DNA of 5,232 nucleotides. It comes from Shimia sp041624275 (GTDB lineage: Bacteria; Pseudomonadota; Alphaproteobacteria; Rhodobacterales; Rhodobacteraceae). Positions 1 through 5,232 of the stretch are shown here, in pieces. The translations under genes were made by a program, and so were the position numbers. How positions within the stretch are numbered: position 1 is the stretch's first letter; each line of letters begins with the position of its first letter. Location of the stretch: the NCBI RefSeq assembly GCF_041624275.1, contig NZ_JBFJVE010000202.1, forward strand, positions 1 to 5,232. The letters run 5' to 3'. The notes under the pieces are model-generated. The model ran no database searches and was not told the origin of the DNA. It saw only the letters and a program-made list of their open reading frames with translations.

Positions 1-621
1 CTGTGTCTGCTGATCGGCTACCCCATCGCCTACGCCATCGCCCGGGCCAGGGGCCGCGCCCAGCTGGTTCTGCTGATGCTGGTGATCCTGCCGTTCTGGA
101 CCTCGTTCCTGATCCGGGTCTATTCCTGGATGGGCATTCTCAGCCAGGAAGGCTATCTCAATCAGCTGTTGATGTCGCTCGGGCTGGTCTCCGAGCCGCT
201 GATCATCCTCAACACCAATGTCGCGGTCTATATCGGCATCGTCTACACCTATCTGCCCTTCATGATCCTGCCGATCTACTCGGCGCTGGAAAAGCTGGAC
301 GAAAGCCTGCTTGAAGCGGCCGAAGACCTTGGCTGTTCGCGGTTCTCGGCCTTTTGGCTGGTCACCGTGCCGCTGTCGAAACAGGGCATCATCGCCGGTT
401 CCTTCCTGGTCTTCATCCCGACGCTGGGCGAATTTGTCATTCCCTCGCTGCTCGGCGGCTCCAGGACGCTGATGATCGGCAAGGTGCTGTGGGAAGAGTT
501 TTTCTCGAACCGCGACTGGCCGGTGGCCTCTGCGGTGGCGGTGATCCTGCTGTTGATCCTGGTGATCCCGATCATCCTGTTCCAGCGCAACGAACAAAAA
601 CAACGCGAGGCCGAAGGATGA
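1..621 (+). CDS. potH: Putrescine/polyamine ABC transporter permease, PotH-type (5' truncated by window)
   Basis: Inner-membrane permease subunit of a polyamine importer of the PotFGHI class; it would pair with the next gene product to form the transmembrane channel. The reading frame is open from the first base, and 206 codons plus TGA are present; roughly the first third of a normal permease lies upstream. Visible are several hydrophobic segments (about residues 1-15, 21-45, 75-97, 130-148 and 175-194) and the cytoplasmic EAA loop that docks on the ATPase, seen as EAAEDLG at residues 105-111. The stretch GEFVIPSLLGG followed by RDWPVASAV near the C-terminus closely resembles my memory of E. 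coli PotH, rather than PotB. The stop codon overlaps the next start (ATGA at 618-621). The family assignment is firm. The exact substrate (putrescine, spermidine or another amine) is inferred from family resemblance only. Confidence 0.9.
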   Translation: MCLLIGYPIAYAIARARGRAQLVLLMLVILPFWTSFLIRVYSWMGILSQEGYLNQLLMSLGLVSEPLIILNTNVAVYIGIVYTYLPFMILPIYSALEKLDESLLEAAEDLGCSRFSAFWLVTVPLSKQGIIAGSFLVFIPTLGEFVIPSLLGGSRTLMIGKVLWEEFFSNRDWPVASAVAVILLLILVIPIILFQRNEQKQREAEG

Positions 622-1442
622 GACGTTTCAGCTGGTTCAACGTGACCTCACTGACCCTGGGGTTCGCCTTTCTCTACCTGCCGATGATCATTCTGGTGAT
701 CTACAGTTTCAACGAATCGAAACTGGTCACGGTCTGGGCCGGGTTCTCGACCAAGTGGTATGGCGAACTGCTCACCAACACCGCCTTTCTCGACGCCGCC
801 TGGGTGACGCTGAAGGTGGCGGTGCTGAGTTCCACCCTGGCCACGGTGCTGGGGACGATGGCGGCCATCGTGCTGGTCCGGGCCGGGCGGTTTCACGGCC
901 GGACCCTGTTTTCGGGCATGATCTATGCGCCGCTGGTGATGCCCGAGGTGATCACCGGCCTGTCGCTGTTGCTGCTGTTCATCGGCATCGGGCTGGATCG
1001 CGGCGTCATCACCATCGTGCTGGCCCATACCACCTTTTCCATGTGCTACGTCTCGGTGGTGGTCAGCTCGCGGCTGGTCAGCTTCGACCAGTCGCTGGAA
1101 GAGGCGGCGCTGGATCTGGGCTGTTCGCCGTTTCAGGCCTTTCGGCTGGTCACCCTGCCGATCATCGCCCCGGCGGTGATCTCGGGCTGGCTGCTGGCCT
1201 TCACCCTGTCGCTCGACGATCTGGTGATCGCCTCCTTCACCGCCGGCCCGTCGGCCACCACGCTGCCGATGAAGATCTGGAGCTCGGTGCGTCTGGGGGT
1301 CAGCCCCGAGATCAACGCCCTGTCGACGGTGATGATCGCCATCGTTGCCACCGGGGTCATCTCGGCCTCGCTGATCTCCAAGCGCGGCGCCCTGCGCCAG
1401 CAACGCGAGGAAATGGCGGCGGCGCGCGCAGAAGCGGCATGA
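618..1442 (+). CDS. potI: Putrescine/polyamine ABC transporter permease, PotI-type
   Basis: Second membrane subunit of the polyamine importer, 274 residues, a normal full length for PotI/PotC. The start at 618 is chosen because its ATG overlaps the previous TGA, and because the protein then begins like the family: a short basic leader, then a first membrane helix at about residues 13-30. The following SKLVTVWAG and WYGELL are hallmarks of PotI-type permeases. Further helices lie at about 65-88, 100-124, 128-150, 181-205 and 235-253. The ATPase-docking EAA motif is at residues 162-164 within EEAALDLG. The stretch SLDDLVIASF (198-207) and the later GVSPEINAL favour PotI over PotC. A G-rich GAGG/GAAGG stretch just upstream can serve as ribosome binding site, and translation is probably coupled to potH. 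Its stop overlaps the oxidoreductase start in the same ATGA way. Confidence 0.93.
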   Translation: MRRFSWFNVTSLTLGFAFLYLPMIILVIYSFNESKLVTVWAGFSTKWYGELLTNTAFLDAAWVTLKVAVLSSTLATVLGTMAAIVLVRAGRFHGRTLFSGMIYAPLVMPEVITGLSLLLLFIGIGLDRGVITIVLAHTTFSMCYVSVVVSSRLVSFDQSLEEAALDLGCSPFQAFRLVTLPIIAPAVISGWLLAFTLSLDDLVIASFTAGPSATTLPMKIWSSVRLGVSPEINALSTVMIAIVATGVISASLISKRGALRQQREEMAAARAEAA

Positions 1443-2764
1443 ACCGGATCTGCGATGCCTTTGCCTATGGCGACGGCCCGGTCGAACACTGTTTCTGGAA
1501 CGAAACCGTTTCGGCCCGGCCGCGCCCGCCGCTGACCGGCGAAATCACCGCCGATGTGGCGGTGATCGGCGCCGGCTATACCGGGCTTTCGGCGGCCCTG
1601 CACCTGGCCGAAGCGGGCCGCTCGGTCGCCCTCGTCGAGGCGCGGCAACCGGGCTGGGGGGCCTCGGGGCGCAATGGCGGCTTCTGCTGTCTCGGCGGCG
1701 CCAAGGCCGGAAGCGGGGCGCTGCGCCGCCGCTTCGGAGGCCGTGCCTATCGCGACTACCGGCTCTGCGAAAGGGATGCGGTCGACCTTGTCGCCGAGAT
1801 GATCGCCCGCCGCGGGATCGCGGCCGAGACCCACTCGGAAGGCGAAACGCTGCTGGCACATCGCCGCAGGGATTTTCGGGGCTTCGAGGCCGAGGCCCGC
1901 GAGTTGCATGACCTTTATGGCGTATCACCCGAGATCTTCGGCCCGGACGCGCTGGCCCGGCGCGGCATGAGCGGCCCCTTTCAGGGCGGCATGACCACCC
2001 CGATCGGTTTTGCCCTCAATCCGGCGAAATACGCCGCGCAGCTTGCCGCGGCCGCCGAAGACGCCGGGGCCGCGATCTATGGCGACAGCCCGGTGACCGG
2101 GCTGACCGGATCCGATGGCGCCTTCGTGCTGCAAACCGCCTCGGGGCGGGTCAGCGCGGGCAAGGTGGTGATCGCCACCAACGGCTATTCCAGCGAAGAC
2201 CTGCCCGGCTGGCTGGGGGCGCGGTTCATCCCGGCGCAGTCGAGCATTATGGTCACCCGCCCCCTGACCGAGCCGGAACTGCAGGCACAGGGCTGGACCA
2301 GCGACCAGATGTGCTATGACACGCGCAACCTGCTGCATTATTTCCGCCTGATGCCCGACCGCCGCTTCCTGTTCGGGATGCGCGGCGGCCTGTCGACGAC
2401 ACGGGCCGTGCATCATGCGATCCGGGACGGGATGCGCCGCGACTTCAACCGCATGTTCCCGGCCTGGGCGGAGGTCGAAACCCCTTGGTACTGGTCGGGC
2501 TTCGTCTGCTACGCGCGCGGCATGGTGCCCTTCGCCGCAGAGGTTCCCGGCGCGCCCGGCCTCTTTGCGGGCTTTGCCTATCACGGCAACGGCGTGGCCA
2601 TGGGCAGCTATTGCGGCGCTCTCTTGGCCCAGCGCATTCTCGGTCGGGACGCGCTGCGCCATCCCGAGGTGCTGCGCCGCCCGCCCGGCCGTTTTCCCGG
2701 CGGGCGGTTTCGCCGTCTGGCCATGTGGCCCGCCTATCTCGGCTATGCGCTGAGCGATCTCTGA
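1439..2764 (+). CDS. FAD-dependent amine oxidoreductase, DAO/PuuB-like (probable gamma-glutamylputrescine oxidase family)
   Basis: Flavoprotein of the D-amino-acid oxidase (DAO) superfamily, 441 residues, the usual length for PuuB/OrdL-type enzymes. These oxidise an amine C-N bond with FAD and usually O2, giving an aldehyde or keto product, ammonia or an amine, and H2O2. The dinucleotide-binding fold starts at about residue 38 with GAGYTG (44-49) and ends its second strand with the acidic E67 that should hold the ribose. GASGRNGG (74-81) is the family signature after it, and a glycine-rich C-terminal FAD segment lies at about 374-398 (FAGFAYHGNGVAMG). The C-terminal tail rich in Arg and aromatics (about 415-441) is also typical. 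There is no signal peptide, so it is cytoplasmic. It is the last gene of the potHI transcription unit (4-bp overlap; no good Shine-Dalgarno sequence of its own), which suggests it acts on the imported polyamine or its gamma-glutamyl derivative. No glutamylputrescine synthetase is in view, so PuuB function is inference. A sarcosine- or glycine-oxidase-like role remains possible. Confidence 0.88.
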   Translation: MNRICDAFAYGDGPVEHCFWNETVSARPRPPLTGEITADVAVIGAGYTGLSAALHLAEAGRSVALVEARQPGWGASGRNGGFCCLGGAKAGSGALRRRFGGRAYRDYRLCERDAVDLVAEMIARRGIAAETHSEGETLLAHRRRDFRGFEAEARELHDLYGVSPEIFGPDALARRGMSGPFQGGMTTPIGFALNPAKYAAQLAAAAEDAGAAIYGDSPVTGLTGSDGAFVLQTASGRVSAGKVVIATNGYSSEDLPGWLGARFIPAQSSIMVTRPLTEPELQAQGWTSDQMCYDTRNLLHYFRLMPDRRFLFGMRGGLSTTRAVHHAIRDGMRRDFNRMFPAWAEVETPWYWSGFVCYARGMVPFAAEVPGAPGLFAGFAYHGNGVAMGSYCGALLAQRILGRDALRHPEVLRRPPGRFPGGRFRRLAMWPAYLGYALSDL

Positions 2765-3624
2765 AGCGCCGCGACTTCCAGATCGCGCGCCGGGCCGTAA
2801 TCGGGGCGTCCGTTCTCGCTTTGCCACTGGCAATAGGCGGCCATGCGCCAGTGGTACCATGGCGCCAGCCGCGCATAGCGCCCGGCGACCTCCGGCGCAC
2901 CATAGGCGGCGAAGAAGTCACCGATCTCGGCCTCGGTCAGCGGCTGGCCGCGATAGACCGACTGCATCGCCGGCGACAGGAACATCGCGATATCCTCGCA
3001 GGGATCGCCCCGGGCGGGACATTGCCAGTCGATCAGATGCAGCCCCGTGGCATTGCCGATCAGGTTGCCGGGCACGATGTCGCCATGCAGCAGCACCGCC
3101 GCGTCGCAGGCGGCGACTGCACGCCCCGGCACCAGCGCCGACAGGTGATCCGGCTGCCGGCAATCGGCCAGGATGCGCCGCGTCTGGGCCTCGAGCGCCG
3201 CGCTGCCATCGGGCACCCGGCGCAGCCGCGACGGCGGTGCGATCCGGTGCAGCGACCGCACCAGCGCGCCGGCGATGCCGGCACCCGTTGTCCAGGGGCT
3301 GCCGGGAATATGGGTATAGATGTTGCAAATTCCCGGCTCTGTCCGCAGTTCGCTGACCAGACGCGGCGTCAGCCCACTCGGACCGAGCCGGCGCAGCAAA
3401 AGCGCCTCGGCCCGCGGGTCGTTGGGAAACAGCGGGTTGCGCGCCGGCCCGCGATACAGCTTGACCACCAGCGGTGCCCGTCCCCCGGCCGGGTCCAGCC
3501 GCCAGGCGAAATTGGTCCGCCCCCCGGACAGCGGACGCCATTTCGCCCCCGCCAGACCATCGAGCCGCGTTTCGACCGCCCGGACAAGGGCACGTGGGGG
3601 GTGTTCGCTCGACTGCGCCTGCAT
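2743..3624 (-). CDS. APH/choline kinase-family phosphotransferase (possible thiamine- or choline-kinase-like enzyme)
   Basis: Small-molecule kinase with the aminoglycoside phosphotransferase/choline kinase fold, 293 residues; it should transfer the gamma-phosphate of ATP to a hydroxyl of a soluble substrate. Visible are a glycine-rich nucleotide loop (LSGGRTNFAWRL, 32-43), the N-lobe lysine in VVKLYR (K55), the catalytic-loop Brenner motif HGDIVPGN (180-187, catalytic D182, metal-binding N187), and the metal-binding D199 in LIDWQ, followed by the GDPCEDIA segment typical of this fold. The frame stays open upstream to 3786, but ATG 3622-3624 is preferred. It has GGAAGGG four bases upstream, and the upstream extension is Arg/Cys-rich and overlaps plsC. 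No signal peptide is seen. Its 3' end overlaps the convergent oxidoreductase gene by 22 bp. The substrate is unknown: thiamine, choline/ethanolamine and sugar kinases all share these motifs. Antibiotic resistance is unlikely given the chromosomal setting, although the fold is the same. Confidence 0.85.
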   Translation of the reverse strand: MQAQSSEHPPRALVRAVETRLDGLAGAKWRPLSGGRTNFAWRLDPAGGRAPLVVKLYRGPARNPLFPNDPRAEALLLRRLGPSGLTPRLVSELRTEPGICNIYTHIPGSPWTTGAGIAGALVRSLHRIAPPSRLRRVPDGSAALEAQTRRILADCRQPDHLSALVPGRAVAACDAAVLLHGDIVPGNLIGNATGLHLIDWQCPARGDPCEDIAMFLSPAMQSVYRGQPLTEAEIGDFFAAYGAPEVAGRYARLAPWYHWRMAAYCQWQSENGRPDYGPARDLEVAALQRSLSA

Positions 3625-3628
3625 GCTG

Positions 3629-3635
3629 CCCTTCC
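3629..3635 (-). promoter_or_regulatory. Ribosome binding site of the phosphotransferase gene
   Basis: On the minus strand GGAAGGG precedes the ATG at 3624 with a 4-base spacer. It decides the start against the longer open frame. The same heptamer occurs again at 3665-3671 (minus strand), where no start follows at a suitable distance. Confidence 0.6.
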
Positions 3636-3639
3636 GCAA

Positions 3640-3664
3640 AAGTGCCGCGCAAGCTAGGGCACTT
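3640..3664. repeat. Perfect 7-bp inverted repeat centred on the putative -10 box (operator-like dyad)
   Basis: AAGTGCC at 3640-3646 and GGCACTT at 3658-3664 are exact reverse complements separated by 11 bases, so equivalent bases lie 18 bp apart from arm start to arm start. The putative -10 hexamer of the phosphotransferase gene (3651-3656) lies wholly between the arms, and the arms lie about 15 to 40 bases upstream of the start codon. A dimeric repressor site is one reading and a weak RNA hairpin in a plsC read-through transcript is another. There is no T-run after the dyad on the minus strand apart from TTTT inside CACTTTTGC, so a true intrinsic terminator is doubtful. Confidence 0.45.
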
Positions 3665-3679
3665 CCCTTCCTGCGGCAA
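3651..3679 (-). promoter_or_regulatory. Putative sigma-70-type promoter for the phosphotransferase gene
   Basis: Reading the minus strand, TTGCCG (3679-3674) is followed after exactly 17 bases by TAGCTT (3656-3651). This is a fair alphaproteobacterial -35/-10 pair with optimal spacing. Transcription would begin near 3644 and leave a leader of about 20 bases containing the ribosome binding site. It lies in the 103-base gap between the plsC stop and the kinase start. If real, the kinase can be expressed independently of plsC. Only the match to the consensus supports it. Confidence 0.35.
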
Positions 3680-3727
3680 GTGCAAGACCGACACCGGCGT
3701 GCCCAAACGCGCCCGCTGCGCCGCGCA

Positions 3728-4438
3728 TCAGCCGGCCTCTGCCAGCGGCCGGTTGAGATCGTCGCCCAGCCGTTGCAGGAAAGCATGCCTGTCTTGCCCC
3801 GCCGCGATCGGCGGCAGGATCTGCACCGTGATCGTTCCGGGATGTTTCAGCAGGCTCTTGGCCGGCCAGCAGCGCCCGGAGTTCAAGAGGACGGGCACCG
3901 CCGGCAGGTCCAGAAGCTGATAGAGCACCCCGACCCCGGTCTGGATCATCATCCGCCCCTCCCCCGCCGTGCCACGGGTTCCGGTGGGAAACACCAGGAT
4001 TTTACGGCCCGTTGCCGCCACGTCGCGCCCCCGGCGGAAGCCGTCGCGCACCGCATCGGCCGAGCCGCCCCGGTCGACCGGAATATGCCCGATCTTGCGC
4101 GCCAGAAGCCCCAGGAGCGGGTATTGAAAGACCTCTTTCTTGGCAAACATCACCGGCCGGTCCAGCAGCACCTGGAAATATAGCGTCTCCCAGGCGGATT
4201 CGTGCTGCGACGCGATCAGGCAGGGGCCGTCGGGCAGGTTTTCGAGACCCTGCAGGCGGTAACGCACTCCGCAGACCACGGCGAGCAGGCGCAGTTGCAG
4301 GCGCAGGTAGACCCCGGTCACGGCCAGCGCCACCGCCCGCGGCAACACCAGACCCGGCAGCAAAAGCAGGAACGGCAGCGCCAGCAGCACCGACAGGACA
4401 TAGAAGGCCAGGCTTCTCAGGCAGGTGATCAAAATCAT
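3728..4438 (-). CDS. Lysophospholipid/1-acyl-glycerol-3-phosphate acyltransferase family protein (PlsC-like)
   Basis: Membrane-anchored acyltransferase of the PlsC/LPLAT family, 236 residues (normal length), expected to transfer a fatty acyl group to a lysophosphatidic acid-type acceptor at the cytoplasmic face of the inner membrane. An N-terminal hydrophobic anchor spans about residues 9-31, with a second hydrophobic stretch at 36-56. The HX4D/E catalytic block is HESAWE (H79, E84), the acceptor block runs from KKEVFQYPLLG to IPVDRGG (100-125), the third block is FPTGTR (150-155), and the fourth is VPVLLNSGRCW (181-191). The start at 4438 is chosen because the protein then begins directly with the anchor. 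The weak GGAAAG is only two bases away, and a G-run lies further upstream. An in-frame extension to 4603 is hydrophilic and unlike the family. Oddities: the usual Glu or Gln of FPxGTR is Thr, the residue before the catalytic His is Gln rather than the common Lys, and the basic residues after block three are lost. It may be a paralogue with an altered acceptor rather than the main PlsC. Confidence 0.87.
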   Translation of the reverse strand: MILITCLRSLAFYVLSVLLALPFLLLLPGLVLPRAVALAVTGVYLRLQLRLLAVVCGVRYRLQGLENLPDGPCLIASQHESAWETLYFQVLLDRPVMFAKKEVFQYPLLGLLARKIGHIPVDRGGSADAVRDGFRRGRDVAATGRKILVFPTGTRGTAGEGRMMIQTGVGVLYQLLDLPAVPVLLNSGRCWPAKSLLKHPGTITVQILPPIAAGQDRHAFLQRLGDDLNRPLAEAG

Positions 4439-4540
4439 CGCTTTCCGTCCCCCCTTTCGCAGCTTGCCCGGCGCCCCGCACCGGCCCCTGTCGTGGTCCC
4501 TGCCGGATTTGTGCATGGTCTGGCCGGCAAAGAAAAGCGC

Positions 4541-4562
4541 TTCGCGCAAGGTTCGCGCAAGG
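4541..4562. repeat. Exact tandem direct repeat, 2 x 11 bp
   Basis: TTCGCGCAAGG occurs at 4541-4551 and again, with no gap and no mismatch, at 4552-4562. The period of 11 bp is close to one helical turn, so the two copies present the same face of the DNA, as paired half-sites of a regulator often do. A simple replication-slippage duplication would look the same. It lies 103 bp from the plsC start and 106 bp from the tamA start, so it could serve either or both. Confidence 0.7.
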
Positions 4563-4578
4563 CAGGTGCAATCCTGCC
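4561..4578. repeat. Perfect 6-bp inverted repeat (hairpin or operator)
   Basis: GGCAGG (4561-4566), loop TGCAAT, CCTGCC (4573-4578) form a perfect GC-rich dyad. Its first two bases overlap the end of the 11-bp tandem repeat. No T-tract follows on either strand, so it does not look like a factor-independent terminator, and both flanking genes point away from it. A protein-binding site is more likely. Confidence 0.5.
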
Positions 4579-4658
4579 GATTGCCCGCGGCCGCTATGTT
4601 CATCGCCCAAGGACTGGGATAGGTTGCATCAGGTCAGCGTTCATTCGCCGCGCATGTC

Positions 4659-4663
4659 AGGAG
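4659..4663 (+). promoter_or_regulatory. Ribosome binding site of the tamA-like gene
   Basis: AGGAG followed by a 5-base spacer (CCGCC) and ATG at 4669. It settles the choice between this ATG and an in-frame ATG at 4654, which overlaps the site and has no comparable upstream sequence. Confidence 0.75.
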
Positions 4664-4668
4664 CCGCC

Positions 4669-5232
4669 ATGGGCAAGCCCAGAATTCGGGGTCCAGCCAC
4701 CCTGCTCAGAACCGCCGTTGCGGCCGGTCTGCTGGGTCTCGGGCATGGCTTTCCGGCACTGGCCTTCGACGTGGCCCTGACGGTTGCCGAAAACCCCGAG
4801 GCATTGCGCCCGCGCCTCGAGGCGGCTTCGCTGGTCATGGCCGCCCAGCATGATGACATCACCGAAGCGCATGACATCGTCGCCGCAGCGCGCGCGGATT
4901 ACCGGCGGCTGCTGGCGGTGCTTTACGAAGAGGGCTATTTCGGCCCCACCATCTCCATCCGCATCGACGGGCGCGAGGCGGCGTCCCTGCCGTCGCTTCA
5001 GCCATTGCGCAAGGTCGACCGCGTCGCGGTTCAGGTCGCGCCCGGCCCCCGGTTCCACTTTGCCCTCGCGCGGCTTGCGCCCCTTGCTCCGGGCACGACG
5101 ATCAGTGACGGGTTTCAACCCGGCGAGCCCGCCGGGACCGGGGCCATTTCCCTTGCGGCCAGCCAGGGCGTGCAGGGCTGGCGCGAAGCCGGACATGCCA
5201 AGGCGCGCATCGGCGCCCAGTCGATCACCGCC
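4669..5232 (+). CDS. tamA: TamA-like outer-membrane assembly factor, Omp85/BamA superfamily (3' truncated by window)
   Basis: N-terminal part (188 codons, still open at the window end) of an autotransporter/translocation assembly outer-membrane protein. Such proteins carry periplasmic POTRA domains followed by a 16-strand barrel and work with the inner-membrane-anchored TamB; full length is usually about 600 residues. A signal peptide is visible: basic residues 3-14, a hydrophobic core at 16-25, and a cleavage site after ALA (30-32). After it come a first POTRA-like unit (about 33-115) with the ADYRRLLAVLYEEGYFG helix and strand (76-92) and ISIRIDGREAA (95-105), then the start of a second (about 117 onward) with VAPGPRFHF (123-131). 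The stretch GWREAGHAKARI (170-181) and then QSITA are strongly reminiscent of Rhodobacterales TamA homologues. The barrel is outside the window, so the call rests on the POTRA part. The start follows a good AGGAG site. Whether tamB follows cannot be seen. Confidence 0.85.
   Translation, partial: MGKPRIRGPATLLRTAVAAGLLGLGHGFPALAFDVALTVAENPEALRPRLEAASLVMAAQHDDITEAHDIVAAARADYRRLLAVLYEEGYFGPTISIRIDGREAASLPSLQPLRKVDRVAVQVAPGPRFHFALARLAPLAPGTTISDGFQPGEPAGTGAISLAASQGVQGWREAGHAKARIGAQSITA

Larger units (their letters stand above)
4439..4668. other. Divergent intergenic region between plsC-like and tamA-like genes
   Basis: These 230 bases separate two divergently transcribed genes and so must carry both promoters unless one gene uses a distant start. 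I see no coding sequence here with a ribosome binding site. It contains an 8-bp palindrome AAGCGCTT (4535-4542), an exact 11-bp tandem repeat (4541-4562) and a perfect 6-bp hairpin (4561-4578), all clustered in about 45 bases near the middle. I could not place a convincing -35/-10 pair for either gene. A TAGGTTGC at 4620-4627 resembles the -10 region seen before the kinase gene (TAGCTTGC) but has no -35 partner at 16-18 bases. Confidence 0.6.

Noticed and set aside
648..1403. Long open frames antisense to the permease, oxidoreductase and kinase genes (for example 648-1403 and 1925-2860 on the minus strand).
   Set aside because: They are by-products of strong G/C third-position bias. Their translations are Arg/Gln/Gly-rich with no domain, and the opposite strand holds clear conserved proteins.
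2743..3624. Reading the kinase as an aminoglycoside-resistance gene.
   Set aside because: Only the general fold motifs are shared. Base composition matches its neighbours and there are no mobile-element signs.
2485..3657. Plus-strand open frame across the kinase gene.
   Set aside because: Shadow of the minus-strand kinase, rich in Arg/Pro/Gln, without homology-like motifs or a sensible start signal.
3654..3728. A 24-codon minus-strand frame starting in a TGATG overlap with the plsC stop codon and ending within the putative -10 box.
   Set aside because: It is Ala/Gly-rich, low in complexity and has no recognisable motif or own ribosome binding site. The TGATG overlap alone is weak evidence in GC-rich DNA. 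A real coupled small protein cannot be excluded but is not supported.
3625..3786. N-terminal extension of the phosphotransferase to an ATG at 3784-3786.
   Set aside because: It would overlap plsC by 59 bp, is Arg/Cys-rich and unlike the family, and the ATG at 3624 has a much better ribosome binding site.
4561..4578. Hairpin considered as a transcription terminator.
   Set aside because: No T-run follows on either strand and both neighbouring genes start, rather than end, beside this region.
4620..4627. TAGGTTGC as a -10 box for the tamA-like gene.
   Set aside because: No -35-like hexamer lies 16-18 bases upstream. It only resembles the TAGCTTGC seen before the kinase gene.

Overview
The window is GC-rich and densely coded, with strong G/C preference at third codon positions. 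The protein sequences look alphaproteobacterial and most resemble the Rhodobacterales (Rhodobacter/Paracoccus type). That placement comes from recognising the families, not from a search. There are six genes, two of them cut by the window edges. There are no RNA genes, insertion sequences, CRISPR arrays or phage genes that I can see.

Left part (1-2764, + strand): the end of a polyamine-uptake operon. A PotH-type ABC permease (5' end missing), a PotI-type ABC permease and an FAD-dependent amine oxidoreductase (DAO/PuuB-like) are joined by two 4-base ATGA stop/start overlaps, so they are very probably one translationally coupled transcript. The substrate-binding and ATPase subunits (PotF/PotG type) would be expected upstream of base 1. 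The logic is import of putrescine or a related amine by the transporter, followed by oxidation of the amine or a derivative in the cytoplasm.

Middle part (2743-4438, - strand): two genes in the order plsC-like acyltransferase, then an APH/choline-kinase-fold small-molecule kinase. They are separated by about 100 bases that hold a plausible promoter and a perfect 7-bp dyad. The kinase gene converges on the oxidoreductase gene and their 3' ends overlap by 22 bp.

Right part (4439-5232): a 230-bp divergent intergenic region with an exact 11-bp tandem repeat next to a 6-bp perfect hairpin. It is followed by the 5' part of a tamA-like gene (BamA/Omp85 superfamily, outer-membrane translocation and assembly) running off the right edge.

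I found no convincing undescribed multi-gene system; this reads as ordinary chromosomal housekeeping and transport DNA. The points most worth a second look are the repeat and hairpin cluster between plsC and tamA, the dyad centred on the putative -10 box before the kinase gene, and the altered catalytic motifs of the acyltransferase.
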